Shown here: positions 36,121 to 44,403 of the stretch, piece after piece
Position numbering within the stretch: the stretch's first letter is position 1
Layout of the letters: the number at the start of each line of letters is the position of its first letter
Assembly (NCBI RefSeq): GCF_003610995.1
Contig: NZ_CP032543.1
Location: 496,001 to 560,000, forward strand
Length of the DNA: 64,000 nt
Direction: 5' to 3'
Source: Streptomyces griseus subsp. griseus
Lineage (GTDB): Bacteria > Actinomycetota > Actinomycetes > Streptomycetales > Streptomycetaceae
Program-made: the position numbers and the translations under genes
Notes under the pieces: generated by a model
The model's database searches: none
What the model was told of the DNA's origin: nothing
The model's input: the letters and a program-made list of their open reading frames with translations, nothing else

Positions 36121-37485
36121 GTGGCAGACCGCACACCCCCGCTCACCGTCGACGAGCTCCGCTCACGCGTCGCGGACGGGTCGACAGACACTGTGGTGCT
36201 GGCCTTCCCCGATATGCAGGGCCGGCTCCAGGGGAAGCGGTTCGCAGCCGGGTTCTTCCTCGACGAGGTGCTGGAGCACGGTACCGAGGGCTGCAACTAC
36301 CTGCTGGCCGTGGACACCGAGATGCAGACCGTCGACGGCTACGCGATGTCGTCGTGGGAGAACGGCTACGGCGACTTCGGCATGGTCCCCGACCCCGCCA
36401 CGCTCCGCCCGGTCCCCTGGCACGAGGGCACCGCCCTCCTGATCGCCGACCTCGCCTGGCACGACGGCAGCCCGGTCGTGGCCGCGCCGCGCCAGATCCT
36501 GCGGCGCCAGCTGGACCGGCTGGCCGCGCTCGGCTTCACCGCACAGGTCGGCACGGAGCTGGAGTTCATCGTCTTCCGGGACAGTTACGAGGAGGCCTGG
36601 GACCGCGACTACCGCGGGCTGACCCCGGCCAACCAGTACAACATCGACTACTCGATCCTCGGCACGGGCCGCATCGAGCCGCTGCTGCGCCGCATCCGCA
36701 ACGAGATGCAGCAGGCCGGGCTCACCGTCGAGTCCGCCAAGGGCGAGTGCAATCCCGGGCAGCACGAGATCGTCTTCCGTTACGACGAGGCACTGACCAC
36801 CTGCGACCAGCACGCCGTCTACAAGACCGGCGCCAAGGAGATCGCGGCCCAGGAAGGTGTCTCGCTGACCTTCATGGCCAAGTACGACGAGCGCGAGGGC
36901 AACTCGTGCCACATCCACCTCTCGCTCACCGACGAGAACGGCGAGAACGTGATGGCGGGCGACGGGCCGGACGGCATGTCCGAGCTGATGCGCCACTTCC
37001 TGGCCGGCCAGCTCGCCGCCCTGCGCGACTTCTCGCTCCTCTACGCGCCCAACATCAACTCCTACAAACGCTTCCAGCCCGGCTCCTTCGCCCCCACCGC
37101 CGTCGCCTGGGGCGTGGACAACCGCACCTGCGCCCTGCGGGTCGTCGGCCACGGACGCTCCATGCGCTTCGAGAACCGGCTGCCCGGCGGTGACGTCAAC
37201 CCTCACCTGGCCGTCGCCGGACTGGTCGCCGCCGGTCTCTACGGGGTGGAGCACCGGCTGCCGTTGCCGGAGGCGTGTACGGGCAACGCCTACACCGCCG
37301 GGTACGACGAGGTGCCGACGACCCTGCGTGAGGCCGCCGAACTGTGGGAGGCCAGCCCCATCGCGAAGGAGGCGTTCGGCGAGGAGGTCGTCGCGCACTA
37401 CCTGAACATGGCGAAGGTCGAACTGGCCGCGTACGACTCCGCGGTGACCGACTGGGAGCTGCGCCGCTCCTTCGAACGCCTCTGA
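36121..37485 (+). CDS. glnA4: Glutamine-synthetase-like gamma-glutamyl-amine ligase (GlnA4 type)
   Basis: A 454-residue GS-fold ligase. Key parts include GTELEFIVFRDSYEEAWDRD (metal-binding Glu), SAKGECNPGQHEIVFRYD, EGNSCHIHLSLTDENGE, NINSYKRFQPGSFAP and ENRLPGGDVNPHLAVAGLV. Unlike true GlnA it has the altered substrate loops of GlnA3/GlnA4, which join glutamate to polyamines or ethanolamine. Neighbouring permease, aldehyde dehydrogenase and SDR suit ethanolamine, as known for GlnA4 of S. coelicolor. AAGGAGGAA precedes the GTG start. The specific substrate remains an inference. Confidence 0.85.
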   Translation: MADRTPPLTVDELRSRVADGSTDTVVLAFPDMQGRLQGKRFAAGFFLDEVLEHGTEGCNYLLAVDTEMQTVDGYAMSSWENGYGDFGMVPDPATLRPVPWHEGTALLIADLAWHDGSPVVAAPRQILRRQLDRLAALGFTAQVGTELEFIVFRDSYEEAWDRDYRGLTPANQYNIDYSILGTGRIEPLLRRIRNEMQQAGLTVESAKGECNPGQHEIVFRYDEALTTCDQHAVYKTGAKEIAAQEGVSLTFMAKYDEREGNSCHIHLSLTDENGENVMAGDGPDGMSELMRHFLAGQLAALRDFSLLYAPNINSYKRFQPGSFAPTAVAWGVDNRTCALRVVGHGRSMRFENRLPGGDVNPHLAVAGLVAAGLYGVEHRLPLPEACTGNAYTAGYDEVPTTLREAAELWEASPIAKEAFGEEVVAHYLNMAKVELAAYDSAVTDWELRRSFERL

Positions 37486-37516
37486 CCACCCCCTGCTCCC
37501 CGATCGAGGTCCGTAC

Positions 37517-38911
37517 GTGTCACAGCACTCCGCAGCGTCCGCCCTGGACGTCCTGAACCCGGCGACCGCCGAGGTCATCGCCACCGTGCCCGCCGCATCG
37601 GCCGCCGACGTGGACGCGGCCGTCCACCGCGCCGCCACGGCACAGCGCCCGTGGGCCGCCGCCGCACCCGCCGACCGGGCCAGGCTGCTGCGCCGCTTCG
37701 CCGCCACCGTCGACGAACACATCGAGGAACTCGCGCAGTTGGAGGTGCGGGAAGCCGGGCACACCATCGGCAACGCCCGCTGGGAGGCGGGCAACGTCCG
37801 CGACCTCCTCGACTACAGCGCGGGCGGCGCGGAGCGGCTGCTCGGCCGGCAGATCCCGGTGGCGGGCGGCATCGACTTCACGGTCCTGGAGCCGCTGGGC
37901 GTCATCGGGGTCATCGCGCCCTGGAACTTCCCGATGCCGATCGCCGCCTGGGGTCTGGCCCCGGCGCTCGCCGCAGGCAACGCCGTCCTCCTCAAGCCCG
38001 CCGAGACGACCCCGCTGACCGCTCTCCGGCTGGCCGAACTCGCCCTGGAGGCAGGTCTTCCCGAAGGGCTGTTCCAGATCCTGCCGGGTGAGGGTCCGGT
38101 GGCCGGGAGCGCCCTGGTGGACCACCCGGGCGTCGCGAAGATCGTGTTCACCGGCTCCACCCGGACCGGGAAACACATCATGACCCGGTGCGCGGACCGC
38201 GTGAAGCGGCTCACCCTCGAACTCGGCGGCAAGAGCCCGAACATCGTCTTCGCCGACGCCGATGTGGCGGCGGCGGCCGCCGCCGCCCCGATGTCCTTCC
38301 TGGACAACGCGGGCCAGGACTGCTGCGCCCGGACCCGCATCCTGGTCGAACGGCCGGTGTACGAACGGTTCCTGGAGCTGCTGGTCCCGGCCGTCGCGGC
38401 CGTGGTGGTGGGCGACCCGGCGGACGAGAAGACCCAGATGGGGCCGCTCATCTCGGCCGCCCAGCTGGACCGGGTGCGGGGCTACGTCGACGGGGACCGG
38501 GGCGCCGACGGCGTACAGGCGATTCTCGGCAACTCCCCGGAGGGGCCCGGGTTCTGGTATCCGCCGACCGTGCTCACCGGGGTCCCGGCCGATGCCCCGG
38601 TGGCCGTCGAGGAGGTCTTCGGGCCGGTCGCGGTGGTCCTGCCGTTCGACGGCGAGGAGGAGGCCCTGCGCCTGGCGAACGCCACCGACTACGGACTGGC
38701 CGGCTCGGTCTGGTCCCGGGACATCGGGCGGGCGCTCCGCGTCGGCCAGGGCCTGCGGGCGGGCAACCTCTCCGTCAACTCGCACTCCAGTGTGCGCTAT
38801 TCGACCCCCTTCGGCGGCTACAAGCAGTCGGGTCTCGGCCGTGAGCTCGGGCCCGACGCCCTGGCCGCGTTCACCGAGACCAAGAACATCTTCATCAGCA
38901 CGGAGGCCTGA
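37517..38911 (+). CDS. NAD-dependent aldehyde dehydrogenase
   Basis: A 464-residue ALDH. ELGGKSPNIVFADAD carries the general-base Glu and NAGQDCCARTRILVE the nucleophilic Cys; IAPWNFPMPIAAW and VFTGSTRTGKHI are NAD-binding. EEVFGPVAVVLPF and PFGGYKQSGLGRELG are typical C-terminal motifs. In this operon it would oxidise a gamma-glutamyl-aminoaldehyde to the acid (gamma-glutamylglycine, if the amine is ethanolamine). Begins 31 bp after glnA4 and runs into the SDR after 5 bp. Confidence 0.93.
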   Translation: MSQHSAASALDVLNPATAEVIATVPAASAADVDAAVHRAATAQRPWAAAAPADRARLLRRFAATVDEHIEELAQLEVREAGHTIGNARWEAGNVRDLLDYSAGGAERLLGRQIPVAGGIDFTVLEPLGVIGVIAPWNFPMPIAAWGLAPALAAGNAVLLKPAETTPLTALRLAELALEAGLPEGLFQILPGEGPVAGSALVDHPGVAKIVFTGSTRTGKHIMTRCADRVKRLTLELGGKSPNIVFADADVAAAAAAAPMSFLDNAGQDCCARTRILVERPVYERFLELLVPAVAAVVVGDPADEKTQMGPLISAAQLDRVRGYVDGDRGADGVQAILGNSPEGPGFWYPPTVLTGVPADAPVAVEEVFGPVAVVLPFDGEEEALRLANATDYGLAGSVWSRDIGRALRVGQGLRAGNLSVNSHSSVRYSTPFGGYKQSGLGRELGPDALAAFTETKNIFISTEA

Positions 38912-38916
38912 GCACC

Positions 38917-39702
38917 ATGACCGACACTTCCCCTGTCTGCCGCCGCCTGGTCGGCCGCACCGCCGTCGTCACCGGAGCCGGCAGCGGCATCGGCCTGGCC
39001 ACCGTGCGGCGGCTGGCCGCCGAGGGTGCCCAGGTCGTCTGCGCCGATGTCGACGAGGCGAGCGGCAAGGCCGCCGCCGAGGAGGCGGGCGGGCTCTTCG
39101 TCCGTACCGACGTCACCGACGCCGAGCAGGTCGACGCGCTCTTCAAGGCGGCGTTCGACACCTACGGTTCGGTCGACATCGCCTTCAACAACGCCGGGAT
39201 CTCGCCGCCCGACGACGACTCCATCCTGGAGACCGGCCTCGATGCCTGGCGCCGGGTGCAGGAGGTCAACCTGACCTCCGTCTTCCTCTGCTGCAAGGCC
39301 GCCATCCCGTACATGCGCGCCCAGGGCCGGGGCTCCATCATCAACACGGCGTCGTTCGTGGCCCGGATGGGGGCGGCGACCTCGCAGATCTCGTACACCG
39401 CGTCCAAGGGCGGGGTGCTGGCGATGTCGCGCGAGCTGGGGGTGCAGTTCGCGCGGGACGGCATCCGGGTCAACGCGCTGTGCCCGGGGCCGGTCAACAC
39501 CCCGCTGCTCCAGGAGCTGTTCGCCAAGGACCCGGAGCGGGCCGCGCGGCGTCTGGTGCACATCCCGGTGGGCCGGTTCGCCGAGCCGGCCGAGATCGCC
39601 GCCGCCGTGGCGTTCCTGGCGAGCGACGACTCCTCGTTCGTCAACGCGACGGACTTCCTGGTGGACGGCGGGATCGCCGGGGCGTACGTCACCCCGGTCT
39701 GA
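38917..39702 (+). CDS. Short-chain dehydrogenase/reductase
   Basis: A 261-residue classical SDR. NAD(P)-binding VTGAGSGIGLATVRRLA, IAFNNAGISPPDDD (NNAG), catalytic Ser in SIINTASFVARMG and Tyr-Lys in SYTASKGGVLAMSR are intact; ALCPGPVNTPLLQEL is the usual post-Lys loop. Asp after the second strand (VVCADVDEASG) favours NAD+. A dehydrogenase acting on an alcohol suits oxidation of gamma-glutamylethanolamide to the aldehyde consumed by the ALDH next to it. Confidence 0.92.
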   Translation: MTDTSPVCRRLVGRTAVVTGAGSGIGLATVRRLAAEGAQVVCADVDEASGKAAAEEAGGLFVRTDVTDAEQVDALFKAAFDTYGSVDIAFNNAGISPPDDDSILETGLDAWRRVQEVNLTSVFLCCKAAIPYMRAQGRGSIINTASFVARMGAATSQISYTASKGGVLAMSRELGVQFARDGIRVNALCPGPVNTPLLQELFAKDPERAARRLVHIPVGRFAEPAEIAAAVAFLASDDSSFVNATDFLVDGGIAGAYVTPV

Positions 39703-39723
39703 GCCCGCAGGCGCGGGGGGCCG

Positions 39724-40932
39724 CTACCCCGCCCCCTGCGCCAGTGCTCCCCGCAGCCGCTGCGAGCGGAGGACCAGCAGCATCGCGAAGCGCTGGTCCG
39801 GGTCGTCGATCGCGTCGCCCCACAGCTCACGGATCTGGCGCAGCCGGTAGCGCGCCGTCTGCGGGTGGACGCCGAGGCGCTGGGCCACCTCGGGCGCGCC
39901 GCCGGGCGTCTCGATCCAGGCGAGCAAGGTCTCGGCCAGCCGCCTGGCGGCGGTCGGGCCGAGGCCGTCCAGCGGGGCGAGGCAGCGGCGGGCGGCCGCG
40001 TCGATCAGCTCCCGGGACGGCAGGAGCACCAGCTCCTCGGTGCGCTCGGTGCAGTGCAGCACCTCACCCTGCGGCAGCAGGTTCTTCTTGATCAGCTGGA
40101 CCGCGGTCTCCGCCCAGCGAAGCGAGGTCGCCGCCGAGGCCAGCGGCACCGGCGGACCGATCGCGCCGGACCAGCCGGCGGTGGCCCGGCGCAGGGTCTC
40201 CGCCCGGCCCGCCGTCTCCGGTTCGGGGATGACGATGCGCGGCTGCTCGCTCTCCATCTCCAGCAGGATCCCCTGGCCCACCGCCGGGGCCACGGCCTCC
40301 CGGGCGGGGCGCATCAGCACGCCCACCGCGATGGTCTCCGGCAGCTCCCAGCCGACGCGGGCGGCCCGCTCGGCGAGCGTCCTGGCCGAATCGCCCCGGG
40401 GCTCCACCAGCAGGAGGTCGATGAGCTGGCGCTGGAGGCGCAGCCGCTCGCTGGCGCGGCGGGCCGCCGCCTCGGCGTAACCCAGTACCGACTGTTCCAC
40501 GAGGCCGTCCAGATACTCGAATCCCGATTCGGCCAGCTCGTACATGGCGGGGGCGGCGATGTCGACCTGCTGGCCGATCTCGGCGAACCTGCGCCAGGTG
40601 AGCCGGACCCCGAGCCGGTAGATGGCCTGGAGGGAGTCGAGGCTGCGGCCGTGCAGCCCCTCACCCCGGCCGAACTCCTGGAACACCTCCGGCGGCACCC
40701 GGGGGTGGGCGGCCCCGGCGCCGAGATGGCGCACGAACCCCTCGATGGCGCGCCGGATGCCGACGAGCGCCATCGGCTCGCCGGACTCGTCCTCGACCAG
40801 CTGGAGGTAGGGGTAGTCCTGCCGGATCTCCGTGAGGATCATCTGGGCGATCGCCGGCGCCTCGGCCAGGGCGATGGAGGCGAACCGCTCCACCTTCGAC
40901 CGGGGCACCTCCTGCCAGGCGCCAGGCTTCAC
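39724..40932 (-). CDS. PucR/CdaR-family transcriptional regulator
   Basis: A 402-residue regulator with an N-terminal helical sensing region, a central GGDEF-like domain around VGVLMRPAREAVAPAVGQGI and the C-terminal PucR helix-turn-helix: LLAWIETPGGAPEVAQRLGV and HPQTARYRLRQIRELWGD. Such proteins control purine, amine or amino-acid use. The start is a GTG at 40932 that overlaps the stop of a 50-residue membrane gene (GTGA), so the regulator is translated from the same message. It converges on the SDR gene. Confidence 0.9.
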   Translation of the reverse strand: MKPGAWQEVPRSKVERFASIALAEAPAIAQMILTEIRQDYPYLQLVEDESGEPMALVGIRRAIEGFVRHLGAGAAHPRVPPEVFQEFGRGEGLHGRSLDSLQAIYRLGVRLTWRRFAEIGQQVDIAAPAMYELAESGFEYLDGLVEQSVLGYAEAAARRASERLRLQRQLIDLLLVEPRGDSARTLAERAARVGWELPETIAVGVLMRPAREAVAPAVGQGILLEMESEQPRIVIPEPETAGRAETLRRATAGWSGAIGPPVPLASAATSLRWAETAVQLIKKNLLPQGEVLHCTERTEELVLLPSRELIDAAARRCLAPLDGLGPTAARRLAETLLAWIETPGGAPEVAQRLGVHPQTARYRLRQIRELWGDAIDDPDQRFAMLLVLRSQRLRGALAQGAG

Positions 40933-41081
40933 GAGCCCGCCGGCGCGGTGTCGTAGCTGATCAAGGGGGTGTTCGGCTGCTCGGGTGTGGCGTCGAGAAG
41001 CGCCACGATGCCGAAGGCGGCACCGAAGGCGAGCGCCGCGGCCACCAGGGCGGTGGCGGCGGCGGTGATGAGTCTGCGCAT
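40929..41081 (-). CDS. Small single-helix membrane protein (DUF2613-like)
   Basis: A 50-residue protein: MRRLITAAATALVAAALAFG plus AAFGIVALL form one membrane helix with Arg-Arg at the inner end, followed by a short outer tail DATPEQPNTPLISYDTAPAG. The pattern resembles small actinobacterial DUF2613-type proteins, of unknown role. Its stop overlaps the start of the PucR gene by four bases, which couples the two; it may tune or localise the regulator. Divergent from the DUF3068 gene. Confidence 0.65.
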   Translation of the reverse strand: MRRLITAAATALVAAALAFGAAFGIVALLDATPEQPNTPLISYDTAPAGS

Positions 41082-41164
41082 GATCGGGTCAGCTCCTTGC
41101 TGGAGTCGATCCCCTGCTCCGTAAGGCCGGGCCCCTCCGGCTGGCACACAGTGTCGACAGTCCA

Positions 41165-41194
41165 TTGACATGCCGTCAAGGGCTTGCTTACTGT
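41165..41194 (+). promoter_or_regulatory. Sigma-70-type promoter with overlapping TTGAC-N5-GTCAA dyad
   Basis: TTGACA at 41165-41170 and TACTGT at 41189-41194 are separated by 18 bp, a good primary-sigma promoter 75 bp before the DUF3068 ATG. The -35 box is the left half of the dyad TTGAC-ATGCC-GTCAA, so a repressor bound there would block RNA polymerase. Confidence 0.55.
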
Positions 41195-41268
41195 TCACGC
41201 CAATCAAGGGCTGACCGGCCCGGGGCCCGTGCACCTCCCGCGAAGAGATTCGACCCAGGAGTGCCCGG

Positions 41269-42252
41269 ATGCACCGCAATGCTTCACCTCTGTCACTGTT
41301 TCTGCTGGGTGCAGGGGTCTTTCTGCTCGTCCTCGCGCCGCTGCTCGTCTGGTATGTCCAGCCGCAGGCGAAGCGCACCCCTGTAGATATCGATACGACC
41401 ACGGTCTTCACCGGGACCGGCAGCTACTTCGACACCTCGAAGGTCGAGACGGTCGAGGGCAAGGAGATCACGATCACCCGCCAGGTGCGCGGGGACGTGG
41501 CCGACAGCGTCAAGAGCGGCAACGCCGTGTGGGACGTCTCCACCTCCGTCGACCACGAGGGGACCCTGCCCGCCTCCGACCCCCGCGACGCCCTCCAGTG
41601 GACCGTGGAGCGCTGGGTGACCGACCGGTCGACCAATGAGCCCGTGCACTGCTGCGAGGAGACCCCGGCCTTCGACGGGGAGGCGTATCTGAAGTTCCCC
41701 TTCGATGTCGAAAGACGCGCCTACCGCTGGTGGGACGGGACGCTCGGCGGCGTCGTACGGCTGGAGTACGCCGGCCGGAAGAAGGTGCAGGGGTACGAGG
41801 GGTACGCGTTCAAGGGCACGGTGGAGCCGACCCGGACCGGGGTGCGGCAGGTGCCCGGCGTGCTCGTGGGCAAGCCCCGTACGCCCCAGATCCTCGCCGA
41901 GGAGTGGTACTCCAACAGCGGGATCGAGCTGGTCGTGGACCAGCGGACCGGGCGGATCATCAACGCGGCGATCGGCCCGAAGAAGACGTTGCGCGCACCG
42001 GGCTCGTCGAAGGACGCCGTCACGCTGCTGGAGAGCAGGCGGGTCGAGTTCACCGAGGACACCCAGCGCCAGCAGGTGGAGCTGGCGTCGGCGGACAGCG
42101 ACCGGCTGGCGCTGCTCTCCGGGACCGCGCCGGCCGGGGCGGTCGGACTGGGCCTCGTACTCGCGACCGTGGGCATCGTGCTCGTCATCCGGGGGCGCAG
42201 AACGGAGCCGGAGGCCTCGAATGCTCACATGATGACGAACTTGCCCACCTGA
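41269..42252 (+). CDS. DUF3068 (PorA-like family) membrane-anchored protein
   Basis: A 327-residue protein with a membrane helix at each end: SLFLLGAGVFLLVLAPLLVW near residues 9-28, and VGLGLVLATVGIVLVIRG near 288-306. The large outer domain contains TGTGSYFDTSKVETVEGKEI, EPVHCCEETPAFDGEAYLKF and YAFKGTVEPTRTGVRQVPGV, typical of actinobacterial DUF3068. The function is unknown; it heads the glycan-type gene cluster and may help assemble or sense an outer envelope polymer. AGGAG precedes the ATG. Confidence 0.85.
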   Translation: MHRNASPLSLFLLGAGVFLLVLAPLLVWYVQPQAKRTPVDIDTTTVFTGTGSYFDTSKVETVEGKEITITRQVRGDVADSVKSGNAVWDVSTSVDHEGTLPASDPRDALQWTVERWVTDRSTNEPVHCCEETPAFDGEAYLKFPFDVERRAYRWWDGTLGGVVRLEYAGRKKVQGYEGYAFKGTVEPTRTGVRQVPGVLVGKPRTPQILAEEWYSNSGIELVVDQRTGRIINAAIGPKKTLRAPGSSKDAVTLLESRRVEFTEDTQRQQVELASADSDRLALLSGTAPAGAVGLGLVLATVGIVLVIRGRRTEPEASNAHMMTNLPT

Positions 42253-42508
42253 GTTACCGGCAAGTTGTCGCATCGGTGAGTAGCCGGGGGCGAACCCGTG
42301 CCGAAAACTGTCTATCCCCACCACAGCACGGCCCCCGGTCTCCCCTCCCTTGTTCGCGCGCCCCACAGCCGCGTTCTCCGTACCCGTACCCGAATCCGCT
42401 CGTCCCCTTCCCGTAGTGCCCCGGCCCCTCCCCTTTCTCTCCGCCCCCTCTCCGTGTTCCTCAAGCCCCGCCACGAGTCCCCCGCCCCCGAGCCGAGTTG
42501 GAGCACCC

Positions 42509-43678
42509 ATGCCCCAGCACGTACCTCCCCCGCTGCTTCCCGCAGCCGCGCCGCAGGGTCAGGGCCAGGTCTCCCCCAGGGTTTCCGCCTCCCCGAGACG
42601 CATCGTCTTCCTCGCCCACCGCGACCTGGGCAACCCGGCCGCGGGGGGCTCCGAGCTGCTCGTCGACCAGCTCGCCCTCGGTCTCACCGAACGGGGGCAT
42701 GACGTCACCCTCCTCTGCGGCGGGCAGGCCGCACGCCGGCCCTACCGGGTCGTCTCCGCCGGCTCGCAGCTGGGGCACTACCTCGGCGCGCGCTCCGCGT
42801 TCGCCCGGCAGGTCGGCAGCTGCGATCTGCTCGTCGAGGTCTGCAACGGCATGCCGTACCTGGCGCCCCTGTGGCACCGGGGTCCGACGGTGTGCCTGGT
42901 CAACCACGTCCACACCGATCTGTGGGAGATGCGGTTCCCGGCGCCGGTGGCCCGCGCCGGGCGTCAGCTCGAACACTGGGCCCTCTCCCGCGCCTACCGG
43001 GACCATCTGATGATCGCCGTCTCGCCGTCCACCGCGGGCGCCCTGCGGGAGCTGGGCGTTCCGGACGAGCGCATCCGGCTGGTGAACAACGGCGTCCAGG
43101 AGCCGCTGCCGCAGAGCGAACGGTCCGCGACCCCGCTCTTCCTGGCGCTCGGCCGGCTGGTCGACTACAAGCGCGTCGATCTGCTGCTCCAGCTCTGGGA
43201 GCGGGTACGGCCGGTCACCGGAGGCCGGCTCGTGATCGTCGGCGACGGTCCCGAGCGGGAGAAGCTGGAACGGCTCGCCGGGCCCGATGTGGAGTTCGCC
43301 GGGCATGTGTCCGAGGCGGAGAAGCACCGGCTGCTCTGCGCGTCCTGGATGCTGCTGCACCCGGCGGCCGTCGAGGGGTGGGGGCTCGTCGTCACGGAGG
43401 CCGGGACCCGGTCGACCCCGACGCTCGGCTTCGACGTCCCCGGACTGCGCGACTCCGTCGAGGACGGGGTCACGGGCATCCTCGCCCGGGGCGAGTCGTC
43501 CTTCGCCGCGGCCTGGTGCGCGCTGGCGCTGGACGAGGAGCGCCGCGAGGCGATGGGGAAGGCGGCGCGCGAGCGGGCCGCAGCCTACCGGTGGAGCAGC
43601 AGCGTGACCCAGCTGGAGGCCGTGGCCGCCGAGGCGATCAGCGGTACACGGTCCTGGCCGACGGGTGCCCGCCCGTGA
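42509..43678 (+). CDS. GT4-family glycosyltransferase
   Basis: A 389-residue GT-B enzyme. The acceptor-side start is RRIVFLAHRDLGNPAAGGSE; the donor half has LFLALGRLVDYKRVDLLLQ, RLVIVGDGPEREKLERLAG and HPAAVEGWGLVVTEAGTRST, where the E-x7-E of GT4 retaining enzymes falls (EGWGLVVTEAG). It probably transfers a sugar from a nucleotide donor to a lipid acceptor in the cytoplasm. The ATG at 42509 follows GGAG. Its stop overlaps the next methyltransferase start. Confidence 0.88.
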   Translation: MPQHVPPPLLPAAAPQGQGQVSPRVSASPRRIVFLAHRDLGNPAAGGSELLVDQLALGLTERGHDVTLLCGGQAARRPYRVVSAGSQLGHYLGARSAFARQVGSCDLLVEVCNGMPYLAPLWHRGPTVCLVNHVHTDLWEMRFPAPVARAGRQLEHWALSRAYRDHLMIAVSPSTAGALRELGVPDERIRLVNNGVQEPLPQSERSATPLFLALGRLVDYKRVDLLLQLWERVRPVTGGRLVIVGDGPEREKLERLAGPDVEFAGHVSEAEKHRLLCASWMLLHPAAVEGWGLVVTEAGTRSTPTLGFDVPGLRDSVEDGVTGILARGESSFAAAWCALALDEERREAMGKAARERAAAYRWSSSVTQLEAVAAEAISGTRSWPTGARP

Positions 43679-44403
43679 GAGACCCGTCCTTCCGCCGCTC
43701 CCTCACCCTGTTCCGCGCCTTCCTGCGCGAGGGGGAGGACCCGGCCACCGTCTACACCCTGCTGGCCAGGGACGCGGCGGACCAGGTCGAGCGCCATGTG
43801 CCGCTGGAGGGGAAGGTCGTCGTCGACATCGGCGGCGGCAACGGCTACTTCACCCGCGAGTTCCGGCGGCGCGGCGCGCACAGCTACCTCTTCGAGCCGG
43901 ACCCCGGGGAGCTGGGTGACCGGCAGCCGCAGGGGCCGCGGGACACGGTCGTCGCCGACGGCTATCTGCTCCCCCTGGCGGACGGGGCGGCCGATGTCGC
44001 CTTCTCCTCCAACGTGCTGGAGCACGTCGCGGACCCGCACACCTTCCTCAGCGAGATGGCGCGCGTCACCCGCCCCGGCGGGCTGATCTACGTCTCGTTC
44101 ACCAACTGGTACTCGCCGTGGGGCGGCCACGAGTGGGCCCCCTGGCACTACGCCGGCGCCGAGCGCGCCCGCGCTCGCTACGAGCGGCGCACGGGCCACC
44201 CGGCCAAGCACCGCCTCGGCGAGAACCTCTTCAGGATCGGCGTCGGCCCGACGCTGCGCCATGTGCGGGGCCGCACCGACGTGGACGTGGTGTCCGCGCG
44301 GTCGCGGTACTGGCCGGTCCTGCCCGAACTCGTCACCCGGGTGCCCGGACTGCGGGAATTCGCCACCTGGAACCTCCTCCTCATTCTCCGGCGGTGTTCA
44401 TGA
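43675..44403 (+). CDS. Class I SAM methyltransferase in glycan cluster
   Basis: A 242-residue methyltransferase. Motif I GKVVVDIGGGNGYFTREFRR, then SYLFEPDPGELG, AFSSNVLEHVADPHTFLSEM and TRPGGLIYVSFTNWYSPWGG. The helical C-terminus HYAGAERARARYERRTG and WNLLLILRR resembles enzymes in actinobacterial cell-wall loci. It may methylate a sugar or lipid head of the cluster product. It overlaps both neighbours by four bases (GTGA at 43675, ATGA at 44400). Confidence 0.85.
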   Translation: MRDPSFRRSLTLFRAFLREGEDPATVYTLLARDAADQVERHVPLEGKVVVDIGGGNGYFTREFRRRGAHSYLFEPDPGELGDRQPQGPRDTVVADGYLLPLADGAADVAFSSNVLEHVADPHTFLSEMARVTRPGGLIYVSFTNWYSPWGGHEWAPWHYAGAERARARYERRTGHPAKHRLGENLFRIGVGPTLRHVRGRTDVDVVSARSRYWPVLPELVTRVPGLREFATWNLLLILRRCS

